NCBI GenBank assembly: GCA_943369525.1
Contig: CALRNL020000005.1
Location: 62,001 to 126,000, forward strand
DNA from: BAIKAL-G1 sp943369525
GTDB taxonomy: Bacteria > Cyanobacteriota > Cyanobacteriia > PCC-6307 > Cyanobiaceae
Length of the DNA stretch: 64,000 nt
Direction of reading: 5' to 3'
Each line of letters starts with the position of its first letter. The first letter of the stretch is position 1. Below, piece after piece: positions 9,039 through 17,288 of the stretch. Position numbers and translations under genes: made by a program. Under the pieces are notes generated by a model. That model worked only from the letters and a program-made list of their open reading frames with translations. It did not search any database and was not told where the DNA came from.

Positions 9039-10538
9039 TTGACCGCAAGTTCTTTCGCTCAAAAAGGCGTTCAGGCGGCGACGCAAAATAACCTGACGGA
9101 AGCAGAAAACTGCTTCCGTCAGGCCTTTTTATTGGCACAACAGGAAGGCGGTAAATTTAATATCGGTGCTGCAAACCTAATTCGCTTACTGCATCAGCAA
9201 AACAAGAACCAAGACATACTAGAAGTAATTGGGGAACTAGGCTTTGATCAAGCCCTAAAACTGCCTCAAATCTGTATTCTCATGAGCGCCGAATCGGCGC
9301 TCATAATAGGCCATAATAAGTTAAGCGCAGATCTATACACTTATTTGCACGTCCAATACCCGCAAGAAAAAGCTGCTGTATTGGGTCTTAGTCAAGCCCT
9401 GCTGCGATTGGGACGGTTGGACGAAGCCGACAAAGTACTTAAGAACTCCATCCAAAGGAATGGGGTAGATGCAGAAGTAATGAGCAATCTCGCTGCGATT
9501 GCATTGGAAAAGGGGGATTTAGAACGCGCAGAAGCACACTACCGCGAAGCATGTAACCTGGCCCCAAATCAATTCATAACCCATTATAATCTAGGGAAAT
9601 ACTTACAGATGCATGGAGGCCTAGATGAGGCGCTATTTGAATTTAATCAATGCTTAGGGATCGTGCCAAACGCTGTAGACGCAATGATCGCCAAGGCGGA
9701 GACACTCAAAGGTAAAGGGGAAGAAAAAGAATCGCGAGAACTATACATACAAGCAATGCAAGCCAACAGCTTAAACAACGAGCGGTCGATAGCCATTATC
9801 AAACCATTGCTTGCCGAAGCAATTGAACAGGCCGACATGGATGCCTGCAGGCTCTATCTGAGCCAACTATCAAATTCAATACGAGCAGATTTTCGCCTAA
9901 GGACAATCATCTACGACTTACCAGAAGGGCTCCAAAATGAATTTGGCGAGGGCGCTAGCCTGTATGAGCCAAGCAAACTAGTGATCTGCAAAAGCTTCAT
10001 AGGGGATTTTGACCATTTAGAAAAGATCACGGAACAGGTATTGGCCCATAAAAGTCTTATCAATAATCGACCTGGAAAGCCGACACGAGGAGGCAGGCAA
10101 ACCCACGAAATCATGGAAACAAATAGCCAAGAAATACTTGCACTAAAAAAAGAGCTTAAAGCCGAGCTAATCAGATATGCAAACGGATTACCTGATTCCA
10201 TTAAACCACAAGCCACGGCAAGATTTAAAATCAGTGGATGGGCTGTAAGCTTACAATCAGGTGGATATCAACTACGGCATAGCCACCCAGAAGCCATTGC
10301 CAGCGGAGTGCTCTATTTATCAATACCTTCAGACATGAACTGCAACAATGACGATAAACAGGGATCTCTATATTTTGCAAGTAGTAGGGGAAAGCCCAAG
10401 GAACAATCAATGCATGTCCAGGCAATCAAGGGCAAACTTGTGATGTTCCCATCCTATATGCCCCATGAAACGATACCATTTGAATCCACTCAAGAAAGAA
10501 TTTGCCTCGCCGTCAACTTAATCCAAACAAACCAATAA
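9039..10538 (+). CDS. TPR protein with C-terminal putative 2OG-Fe(II) oxygenase domain
   Basis: Residues 1-250 are tetratricopeptide-type helical hairpins (AAIALEKGDLERAEAHYREA; YNLGKYLQMHGGLDEALFEF). The last 90 residues match the putative 2-oxoglutarate/Fe(II) oxygenase family: HSHPEAIASGVLYLSIP supplies a first His, and MFPSYMPHETIPFES plus ERICLAVNLI supply the distal His and the strand that binds 2OG in related enzymes. Such enzymes hydroxylate proteins or small molecules; the substrate is unknown. No ATG exists before the conserved part, so the TTG at 9039 is taken as start, which is uncertain. It follows the epimerase-STAS gene by 46 bases and probably shares its transcript. Confidence 0.75.
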   Translation: MTASSFAQKGVQAATQNNLTEAENCFRQAFLLAQQEGGKFNIGAANLIRLLHQQNKNQDILEVIGELGFDQALKLPQICILMSAESALIIGHNKLSADLYTYLHVQYPQEKAAVLGLSQALLRLGRLDEADKVLKNSIQRNGVDAEVMSNLAAIALEKGDLERAEAHYREACNLAPNQFITHYNLGKYLQMHGGLDEALFEFNQCLGIVPNAVDAMIAKAETLKGKGEEKESRELYIQAMQANSLNNERSIAIIKPLLAEAIEQADMDACRLYLSQLSNSIRADFRLRTIIYDLPEGLQNEFGEGASLYEPSKLVICKSFIGDFDHLEKITEQVLAHKSLINNRPGKPTRGGRQTHEIMETNSQEILALKKELKAELIRYANGLPDSIKPQATARFKISGWAVSLQSGGYQLRHSHPEAIASGVLYLSIPSDMNCNNDDKQGSLYFASSRGKPKEQSMHVQAIKGKLVMFPSYMPHETIPFESTQERICLAVNLIQTNQ

Positions 10539-10798
10539 AACCTAACCCCTATTTGAAGCGACGCGATCAAGCCCAAGCAAGGAAAAATCCTTGGTCGCCA
10601 GAAAGGATAGAAACATTTACCTGCCGCCCTGCGCGGCCTGGGAAGTGCTTGGCAAGCGCTAGGTGCCTGCATTCAGGAGCGGTCACGGAACCATGATCAA
10701 ATGAAGGGGGAAGGGCATGGAGGCAAAAATCAGCTATGATAAAGATGAAGGTGCGCGGATTTGCTGCGCATCAAAAAGTCACTTTTAATCTCCTATCC
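10539..10798. other. Intergenic stretch with short hairpins
   Basis: About 260 bases with no convincing gene. It holds a small hairpin around CAAGGA-AAAA-TCCTTG near 10577-10595 and a GC-rich one, GCCGC-CCTGC-GCGGC, near 10622-10636. Neither has a T-run. It probably contains the 3' end of the TPR-oxygenase transcript and the promoter of the next operon. No riboswitch class was recognised. Confidence 0.35.
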
Positions 10799-11656
10799 AT
10801 GGCCAAAAAAATTCTGACTGTCATTTCGGAATGGGGTTACTGGGGTGAAGAATTCGTCGGTCCATATGACGTACTGCTGAATGCAGGCTATAGTTTCGAG
10901 TTCATGACCGCCCATGGGCGTAAGCCACCAGCGCTGCCTCCCAGCATGGACGAAAGTTATATCGACCCGCCCTTGGCCAAAGGTGTCACTAGCGCCCATT
11001 TCGCCCAACGCACGACTGAGGTCGATGGTTCCGATCTACTGGCGAATCCTATTAGCCTGGCTGATCAACTGCCATTGATGCCCTATTTCAACGGGCCAAA
11101 CTTTGGCCTAGAGCTAGAAAATTATAACAACCTGCGGGAAGAGTTCTGGAAAAAGTTTGTTGACCCCTATGAGGCCCTGCTCCTGCCCGGTGGCAGTGGC
11201 CCCATGGTTGACATGGTCAATAACGAACGCTTGCATGCCCTCATCCTTGGCTTCCTAAATCGCGGCAAATTAATTGCAGCTGAATGCTACTGCGTAACCT
11301 GTCTTGCCTTTGCCCGTGATTGGACAGAACGTAAGAGCATTATCGATGGTAAACATGTAACTGGCCATGCCCGTGAATACGATTACAAGGAAGGCACCGG
11401 TTTTGCGCAAATGTATGGGTACGATGGCGAGCCGATGAATACTTCTGCCAATTTCGGCCCTCCCTTCTATCCTCTAGAATATATTCTCAGGGATGCCGTT
11501 GGACCCGAAGGTGAATATCACGGTGGGGTTGGTCATACCCTATCAACCATTCTAGATTATCCATTCCTCACTGGTCGTTCCACTCAAGATTCCACGCTTG
11601 TTGGAGAGCTAATGCTGAAGGTACTTGAGGAAGGTCTCACGCGTTATGGATGGTGA
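10799..11656 (+). CDS. DJ-1/PfpI (class I glutamine amidotransferase-like) protein
   Basis: A 285-residue member of the DJ-1/PfpI fold. It starts with MAKKILTVISEWGYWGEEFVGP (first beta strand) and carries the nucleophile elbow AAECYCVTCLAFA, in which the first cysteine follows a conserved Glu-type turn. Family members include glyoxalase-III-like hydratases, isonitrile hydratase and deglycase-type proteins; the exact reaction here is unknown. An in-frame ATG at 10736 would add 21 residues, but the family begins at the lysine-rich strand, so ATG 10799 is chosen. It is the first gene of a same-strand run with a ThDP enzyme, two SnoaL-like proteins and a VOC protein, suggesting a step in a small-carbonyl pathway. 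Confidence 0.75.
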   Translation: MAKKILTVISEWGYWGEEFVGPYDVLLNAGYSFEFMTAHGRKPPALPPSMDESYIDPPLAKGVTSAHFAQRTTEVDGSDLLANPISLADQLPLMPYFNGPNFGLELENYNNLREEFWKKFVDPYEALLLPGGSGPMVDMVNNERLHALILGFLNRGKLIAAECYCVTCLAFARDWTERKSIIDGKHVTGHAREYDYKEGTGFAQMYGYDGEPMNTSANFGPPFYPLEYILRDAVGPEGEYHGGVGHTLSTILDYPFLTGRSTQDSTLVGELMLKVLEEGLTRYGW

Positions 11657-11704
11657 TCTGTTCATGAGAACCGAAACTCCCTCGCTCAACAACAGAGGTT
11701 TACG

Positions 11705-13429
11705 ATGAGAGGCCACGAAGCCATTCTTCGCCAATTTTTGGCAAATGGTATTGATCATATGTTTGGCAACCCCGGCACAGTAGAGCAGGGCTTTCTGGAT
11801 GCTTTAAGCAATGTTCCAGAAATGAAGTATATTCTTACCCTGCAAGAATCCATTGCAGTTCTTTGTGCCGATGGTTATGCCCGTAGTCGCTTCAAGCCTG
11901 CTCTGGTACAGATTCACTCCTCGCCAGGGCTAGGCAATGCGATCGGCAACCTCTACCAAGCCAAACGGGGCAATGCGCCCCTAGTGGTGATTGGTGGTGA
12001 TGCTGGCATCAAATACCAGGCAATGGATGCCCAAATGGCAGCAGACCTGGTTGCCATGGCCGAGCCGGTCACTAAGTGGTCGGCGATGGTTCAACATCCC
12101 AGTAGCCTGCTTCGGATGGTTCGCCGGGCCATCAAGGTGGCCTCCACGCCGCCCTGTGGCCCGGTGTATCTTTGCCTTCCTGAGGACATCCTCGATGCAG
12201 AGATCACCGAGGAGATTTTCCCAGCCCACATCCCCAGTTTCGATATTCATCCCACCCAAGCCAATCTGCTTGAGTGTGTTGAGGTCATAAAAAAAGCAAC
12301 TAACCCCATTGTACTTGTTGGTGATGGAGTTGCCTGGTCGGACGGGCTTGAACCCCTAGTTTCCCTAGCCGAAACAATTGGGGCTCGGGTTTACTCCGCC
12401 GATGGGGGTGAAGTCAACATACCCGAAGATCATCTTCTCAATTACGGTAGCACTGGCCACATGTTTGGCAGCCAAAGCTTGCCAAAAATACAGGATTGCG
12501 ATTTCTGCTTAGCGTTGGGCTGCTACCTACTCCCGGAAGTGTTTCCCCATCTTGGCGACGTTTTTTCAGACGATACCACAGTTGTGCATATCGATACCGA
12601 TCCAGCAAACATCGCCAAGAACCATCGGGTCGACATTTCCTACATCAGTGCCCCTGGAACCTTTCTCAGGGAATTGCTGCCGGTGCTCCAAGATTCCATG
12701 GGGGAAACTGAGAAAGAGCTAGCAAGTGCCCGCCGCCTGAAACACGAAGCCAATTCACCCGTAACCAACAACAATATCGGTGAAATTTATCAGGCGACAC
12801 CAAGCCTACCCTTTGAGGCCTACGACGATAAGAACAATTACATGTCGTCTGGCTACTTCTTCAAAGTACTCGGCGATAAGCTGCCAGAAAACTCAATTAT
12901 CTTCGATGAAGCCCTAACCAACTCCCCACCGATTAGTCGTTTTCTGCCGGGCAAAAAAACCGGCGATAAAATGCTAACAAGGGGTGGATCACTGGGCACC
13001 GGTTTCCCTGGAGCCATTGGGGCAAAATTAGCCCATCCGGATAAAACTGTGATTGGCTTCTCGGGAGATGGTGGCAGCATGTACACGATTCAGTGCCTTT
13101 GGACAGCAATGCGCCACGGCATTAACGCGAAATTCGTGGTGTGCCAAAATAGATCCTACCGGCTCCTACAGGCGAACATCAAGCAATTCTGGAAAGAGCG
13201 GGGTATTGAAGGAAGGGATTTTCCCCTCTCATTTGATCTTTCCTATCCAGAGATCAGCTATGACGTCATTGGCAAAAGCTTTGGAGTCGATGGAGAAAGG
13301 GTCTGGAATCCAGAACAGGTGCCAGGCGCCATTGAGCGCATGCTTAATTCAACAGGTCCTTACATCATCAACCTCGTACTAGAGGGTGATGTGAAGCCTG
13401 AACTAGTCGGGGTGCATTGTGGCCAATAG
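11705..13429 (+). CDS. Thiamine-diphosphate-dependent enzyme (acetolactate synthase/benzoylformate decarboxylase type)
   Basis: A 574-residue three-domain ThDP enzyme: an N-terminal PYR domain with the activating Glu in TLQESIAVLCADGYAR (about residue 47), a central nucleotide-fold domain (NPIVLVGDGVAWSDG), and a C-terminal PP domain with the Mg/ThDP motif GDGGSMYTIQCLWTAMRHG ending at CQN. Such enzymes decarboxylate 2-oxo acids or join aldehydes. HMFGNPGTVEQGFLDAL resembles the benzoylformate-decarboxylase-like branch (FGNPG). Substrate is unknown, and it is not the housekeeping IlvB by this motif. ATG at 11705 lies 48 bases after the DJ-1/PfpI gene and 54 bases before the next gene, consistent with one operon. 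Confidence 0.85.
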   Translation: MRGHEAILRQFLANGIDHMFGNPGTVEQGFLDALSNVPEMKYILTLQESIAVLCADGYARSRFKPALVQIHSSPGLGNAIGNLYQAKRGNAPLVVIGGDAGIKYQAMDAQMAADLVAMAEPVTKWSAMVQHPSSLLRMVRRAIKVASTPPCGPVYLCLPEDILDAEITEEIFPAHIPSFDIHPTQANLLECVEVIKKATNPIVLVGDGVAWSDGLEPLVSLAETIGARVYSADGGEVNIPEDHLLNYGSTGHMFGSQSLPKIQDCDFCLALGCYLLPEVFPHLGDVFSDDTTVVHIDTDPANIAKNHRVDISYISAPGTFLRELLPVLQDSMGETEKELASARRLKHEANSPVTNNNIGEIYQATPSLPFEAYDDKNNYMSSGYFFKVLGDKLPENSIIFDEALTNSPPISRFLPGKKTGDKMLTRGGSLGTGFPGAIGAKLAHPDKTVIGFSGDGGSMYTIQCLWTAMRHGINAKFVVCQNRSYRLLQANIKQFWKERGIEGRDFPLSFDLSYPEISYDVIGKSFGVDGERVWNPEQVPGAIERMLNSTGPYIINLVLEGDVKPELVGVHCGQ

Positions 13430-13483
13430 GCCATCCTTGCCGACTTGCTCCGTCCATCAACCAAATCACCCACGTAACATTCT

Positions 13484-13906
13484 ATGATCTCCCATCCTGA
13501 GCTCTGGTCATTTGCTACAACTTGGTATCGCTATCTAGATGTTCACGCGCCCTTGGAAAGCTTCCGTGATCTTGTAACAGAAGACGTTGAATTTGTCTTC
13601 CCTGAAGCCACTGTCAAGGGATTTGAAGGTTATACCGGCTGGTATAATACAGTGATTGGCATTTTCTTTGATGAGCAACATACCCTTAAGATTGCCGATA
13701 TCGAAATGCAATCTGAAGACAAAGCAACCGTCCACGTTGTTGTGAATTGGCATGCCAGCACCTGGAATGCCCCCAATGCCAGCAGCAATCGCTTGATGAT
13801 GGATGCGGACCAAACTTGGGAAGTTGTCAAAACTGAGACGGGCTTAAAAGTTGCTCGTTACACAGTTAACTTCATGACCTACGAACCCCTCTCCTGCAAA
13901 CTTTGA
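13484..13906 (+). CDS. SnoaL-like (NTF2-fold) protein A
   Basis: A 140-residue single-domain protein with the cone-shaped NTF2 pattern: an N-terminal helix pair (FATTWYRYLDVHAPLESFRD), then VTEDVEFVFPEATVKGFEGY and a set of long strands ending in GLKVARYTVNFMTYE. The family contains polyketide cyclases, steroid isomerases and dehydratases, but also non-enzymatic binders. No decisive catalytic residue can be assigned by eye. ATG 13484 fits the conserved start. It sits 54 bases after the ThDP gene and 51 bases before a second NTF2-fold gene, so both probably act on the same intermediate or as a pair. Confidence 0.7.
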   Translation: MISHPELWSFATTWYRYLDVHAPLESFRDLVTEDVEFVFPEATVKGFEGYTGWYNTVIGIFFDEQHTLKIADIEMQSEDKATVHVVVNWHASTWNAPNASSNRLMMDADQTWEVVKTETGLKVARYTVNFMTYEPLSCKL

Positions 13907-13957
13907 AGTTGGCACTCGTTGCCAACAACATTGCCACCATCTTTCATCCAATCCATC

Positions 13958-14353
13958 ATGAAAAACATTCCAGACTCCAAACTTGGGCAGCTTTACCGCA
14001 CCCACATTGAACTGATTCTCAAGAAGGATATTGATGCTCTTCTGGCCCAATATGCTCCCGATGGCCTGTTGATTTCGAGCTTCGAGAAGACCCCGAAGTA
14101 TTTTCGCGGTCGCGAAGAACTGCGAAGCCATTTTCAAGGTATCTTGGGAATCGATGGCCTTGATACGGAAATTGCTTTTTGGGCAGAAACTGAAAATCCA
14201 ACAACATTGATGATCGTTGAAGCCATCACAATGCAGGCCGGCGGTGGTGAAGCAAAAATGCGCTTTGCCGATAGCTGGGTATTGGATGAAAATGGGCTGA
14301 TCAAAATTCACTTTGCCGGCATGACCCAGTATCCCGACGGCACTGTCGCCTAA
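13958..14353 (+). CDS. SnoaL-like (NTF2-fold) protein B
   Basis: A 131-residue protein of the same fold class as its left neighbour but only distantly similar. It opens with a helix (KLGQLYRTHIELILKKDIDA), then LLAQYAPDGLLISS, a GREELRSHFQGIL helix and a strand block ending KIHFAGMTQYPDG. This is the usual SnoaL_2 layout. The open frame extends upstream to a TTG at 13919, but ATG 13958 starts right at the conserved helix and is preferred. Only 8 bases separate it from the VOC gene, so translation is probably coupled. The reaction is unknown. Confidence 0.7.
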   Translation: MKNIPDSKLGQLYRTHIELILKKDIDALLAQYAPDGLLISSFEKTPKYFRGREELRSHFQGILGIDGLDTEIAFWAETENPTTLMIVEAITMQAGGGEAKMRFADSWVLDENGLIKIHFAGMTQYPDGTVA

Positions 14354-14361
14354 TTAACACC

Positions 14362-14775
14362 ATGCAAATTATTTCACAGCTGGCAATTACTTGCCAAGAC
14401 CAAGACACTACCGAAGCTTGGTACGTCAAACATTTTGGCTTCAAGCGTGCCCGCGTAGCCGAGCTACCCGATGGCAAAAAAATTGTATTTATTAAGATGG
14501 CAGATTCTGCCTTCTATCTTGAGTTGTTTGCTGCCGACTCAGAATCACCACTGCCTGCAGCCAGCAATGATGGCTACACGTTCCCAGGTTTTCGCCACCT
14601 AGCCTTTAAAGTTGAAAACGTTGACAAGAAGCTAGCTGAGATTGGTAGCGATGCCAAGATCAGCCTTGGGCCCCTTGATTTTGATTCTTTTATTCCAGGA
14701 TGGCGTACCGTTTGGATCATTGATCCTGATGGCCGTATTATCGAAATTAGCCAAGGGTTCACTGATCAATATTAA
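14362..14775 (+). CDS. VOC-superfamily (glyoxalase/dioxygenase-like) protein
   Basis: A 137-residue two-repeat vicinal-oxygen-chelate protein. The first module is ISQLAITCQDQDTTEAWYVK with FYLELFAADS; the second contains FRHLAFKVENVDKKL and WIIDPDGRIIEISQG. Metal ligands in the family come from His/Glu at these strand positions: H in GFRHLAFKV and E in RIIEISQG are present, and E in FYLELF is present, so a metal site is plausible. The family spans glyoxalase I, epimerases and ring-cleaving dioxygenases, and the substrate here is unknown. It is the last gene of the operon and is followed by a strong terminator. Confidence 0.8.
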   Translation: MQIISQLAITCQDQDTTEAWYVKHFGFKRARVAELPDGKKIVFIKMADSAFYLELFAADSESPLPAASNDGYTFPGFRHLAFKVENVDKKLAEIGSDAKISLGPLDFDSFIPGWRTVWIIDPDGRIIEISQGFTDQY

Positions 14776-14833
14776 CAGCAATCTATCGACCAGGAATTGC
14801 TACTGGTCCCATTAATTATATTTTGAATCCATG

Positions 14834-14875
14834 ATCCGATCAATTGGCATGCTAGATGCCATTGATCGGATTTTT
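14834..14875 (+). terminator. Rho-independent terminator of the ThDP/SnoaL/VOC operon
   Basis: An inverted repeat with arms ATCCGATCAATTGGCAT (14834-14850) and ATGCCATTGATCGGAT (14856-14871) pairs over 16 positions with one bulged T. The loop is GCTAG, and a run of five Ts follows. It lies 58 bases after the VOC stop codon. Confidence 0.88.
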
Positions 14876-15194
14876 ATGAACCAGCTGATTTATTGATGCC
14901 AACCCAGCTGTATGCTACAAAGCAAGCAAGTAGACCACAAGATTGAGAAGGACTTTCTATGCTCAAATCACACCATAACCACTAGCGTACTCTTGCTAAA
15001 GGATCAAGCCGGGAAAGAGTACGGAGTCGACTACAAAGCAAAACATTCACACATGGCATCAAATAAAGAAGATTCAGCAGGCAATACCTGCGAAGTCAAA
15101 TGAAGATGATAGATACGATTAAAATAAATGGAATATCCTTATAGCCCCGGCCATTAAACCAGCAAGCAAGTCAAAGTAATAAACCGTGAGACAT
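14876..15194. other. Intergenic, no gene recognised
   Basis: A 63-codon open frame at 14912-15103 has no ribosome-binding site and a composition unlike protein, so it is not called. Nothing else is recognised. Confidence 0.4.
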
Positions 15195-15234
15195 AAAAAT
15201 GACCCAGGTACCATCAAGAAGTACATGGGTCATT
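15195..15234 (-). terminator. Terminator of the outer-membrane beta-barrel gene
   Basis: Arms AATGACCCA (15198-15206) and TGGGTCATT (15226-15234) are perfectly complementary, and the stem extends inward through GTA/TAC with one bulge. Read on the minus strand the hairpin is followed by a T-run. It lies about 50 bases downstream of the minus-strand gene that ends at 15287. A second, weaker GC hairpin lies at about 15249-15267. Confidence 0.75.
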
Positions 15235-15286
15235 GATAAAAATTCAAAGCGGGGTATCAGCCCCAGCGATAGGTGATATAATAGGC

Positions 15287-16126
15287 CTAGAATGTATAGC
15301 GAATACCGGTTTTTAAAATCCAGTTTCTGGCACTCTGGGGGAGCAAATTTCCGAAGCTAGTATTCAAGAAAAGAAGTTCGCTGCCAAGAGCATACTTAGC
15401 GCCAAGATATACCTCTGTGTTTTTGCTTACCAAATAATTCATGCCCCCTTCAAAGGTTACCAATGGCGCCCACGTCTCGCCATTTGCATTTGGCACATTA
15501 AAGGAAAGCGCCTGGGTATTATTTAGCTGAATAATTGAACTCTTGACAGTACCTACGCCAACACCAACATAAGGGCGCCAACGCTTTTGATATCCAAATC
15601 CATCAAGATCATAGTAAGCATTTGCGGTATATTCGTTTAAAACGATAGCCCCGAAACCTGGATAATTTCTTGTTGTATCATTTGGCGACGAAACCATATT
15701 GACATTGCTGGAAAGGTTTGAATATTCGGCGCTGAAGCGGAAATTCTTATTAACCCGAACACCTATACCGGTTGATCCATAGAAACCACCTTGAAAACTT
15801 GTCACAGTATTGCCATTTTCACCAGCTGTGTCCCTATACTGATACCCTAGATCTCCTTGAACAAAGAAACCCTTCTTAGGAAGCAATGGTTCTGGGGCTT
15901 TAGGGTTGAGACCGGCATATTTTTCGAGTCGCTCTAGGCGCAATTTTAACTCGCGATTTTCCTGGATCAGCTGGTCAACGGTGCTGGATTGGGCAATCAG
16001 GGTGCCCGTCGCAGCGGGGACATCGCTGGCGATTGAAGGTGCTGCGGTGACGCCCTCAGCCTTGGACTGGGAAGGTGCCAGCACGATCAAAGGCATGGCC
16101 AGCGAGGCCGCAAAAATTTTATTCAC
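15287..16126 (-). CDS. Outer-membrane beta-barrel protein with N-terminal coiled coil (paralogue 1)
   Basis: From a GTG at 16126 the protein begins with a classic signal peptide (KIFAASLAMPLIVLAPSQSKA, cleaved before E-G). A short coiled coil follows (VDQLIQENRELKLRLERLEK), then a proline-rich linker (NPKAPEPLLPKKG) and an eight-strand-type barrel ending in IRYTF, the terminal Phe being the usual BAM recognition signal. An ATG at 16249 would add 41 residues ahead of the signal peptide and is less likely. The barrel resembles opacity/OmpA-like proteins. It is clearly paralogous to the gene at 23831-24724: both share FFVQGDLGYQ/LYIQGDIGIQ, NAYYDL-GFG and the ARNW-LKTG-RYTF ending. Role unknown; surface location is inferred. 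Confidence 0.72.
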   Translation of the reverse strand: MNKIFAASLAMPLIVLAPSQSKAEGVTAAPSIASDVPAATGTLIAQSSTVDQLIQENRELKLRLERLEKYAGLNPKAPEPLLPKKGFFVQGDLGYQYRDTAGENGNTVTSFQGGFYGSTGIGVRVNKNFRFSAEYSNLSSNVNMVSSPNDTTRNYPGFGAIVLNEYTANAYYDLDGFGYQKRWRPYVGVGVGTVKSSIIQLNNTQALSFNVPNANGETWAPLVTFEGGMNYLVSKNTEVYLGAKYALGSELLFLNTSFGNLLPQSARNWILKTGIRYTF

Positions 16127-16249
16127 CGTTTTAACGATTAAACTGATTGACGAAAGGATTTTAATGCATTTACACCGAGCAAAAGTTTCTTTATGACAGT
16201 CGACTATCTGTCTAACGGTGTCAATCAGGTTGCGGTAAAAAAACCGCAA

Positions 16250-17288
16250 GCGGCATGAAATGTGTTGAATTTGACATCACAGCACTTGCGGCTTTTCCCG
16301 GGAAGACAGGCAACCGTCAAGTTGGCTCGAGATCAATGGGTAGCATGCAGTATCCCGGAAGCAGCTGGGCCGATCAGATTAGTGTCGACCCGAGGAGTCT
16401 GATCTAGTTATCAATCTAAATTCAATCAGCGGAGCACTGCTTTTATTGCCTGGCATAGCTGAAAAAAAACTAACAACAGGTGCAGGGATACCAGTCGCTG
16501 TGAACCAGAATAGGATCACTTGTGGGCACTGTGGGCCGCAACAATGAAATGATAATTGGTTTTTGGGAAAGCTGTCTCACTTTGCCTGAGAAGTGATCAC
16601 AAAGAAACGGATTCATGCCAATGAATCGGATACCTTTTACGATCTTATGGTAACCGCAGAGACGACATTTTCGAGAGCAGCTAAGATCATTTCTAAAATT
16701 GGCAAGTAAACCGGCCCGTTGGTGGAGTTTTGACTGTCCCTTCCGAATTGGCTGGCACCATCGTTATGGAGCACAACTATCCACTTCACCTTGCCATTCA
16801 AATTCAATACTGAAACCAGGATCTAGTAGACAAAATACTCATGCTATCTTTCGTCGAGAATTCAGTTGAGATCCAAATCTTGATCATGTCCTCGGAAAAA
16901 TCATAGCCTTGGCCGCCATACATTTAGAACTAGATTATTCGACAATTATGGTAGCCGAAATTGAGTTGAATTGAAGTGGAAGTGTGGGCGCGCCTTCAAG
17001 AATCTCTAAACTGCCAAAGCTGAAGCCCTAGCCTGCGTATTCGCAAATCGAATCTAGGCGATCTCTCCAATGCAAGGAAATAGGATGCATTGACCAGTTG
17101 AACGAAGACCACCCAAGTCACACCTAAACCTGTTGTGAAGCCATCGTCCCTGACCCCCTTTGAGCTCACTTAATAGTAGCCCCATAACGAGTATCCCCTG
17201 ATTGCAGTTAACTTGAAGGTGCAGAAGCAAAATCCAACACACTACCGCACATAAGTTCAGCAGGCTGATTCAGCATAAAAGCAACAGC
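16250..17288. other. One-kilobase gap with no recognisable gene
   Basis: Stops are frequent in all frames and no family motif is seen. The longest open frame (62 codons, 17054-17242 minus) is not protein-like. A short inverted repeat GATCAGA/TCTGATC sits at 16374-16404. The stretch may hold decayed genes and the promoter of the minus-strand beta-barrel gene. Confidence 0.45.

Noticed and set aside
10502..10696. 65-codon frame after the TPR-oxygenase gene
   Set aside because: Overlaps the end of the real gene, Arg/Pro-rich, no motif.
14912..15103. 63-codon open frame between the operon terminator and the beta-barrel gene
   Set aside because: No ribosome-binding site, no recognisable domain, unlike neighbouring proteins.
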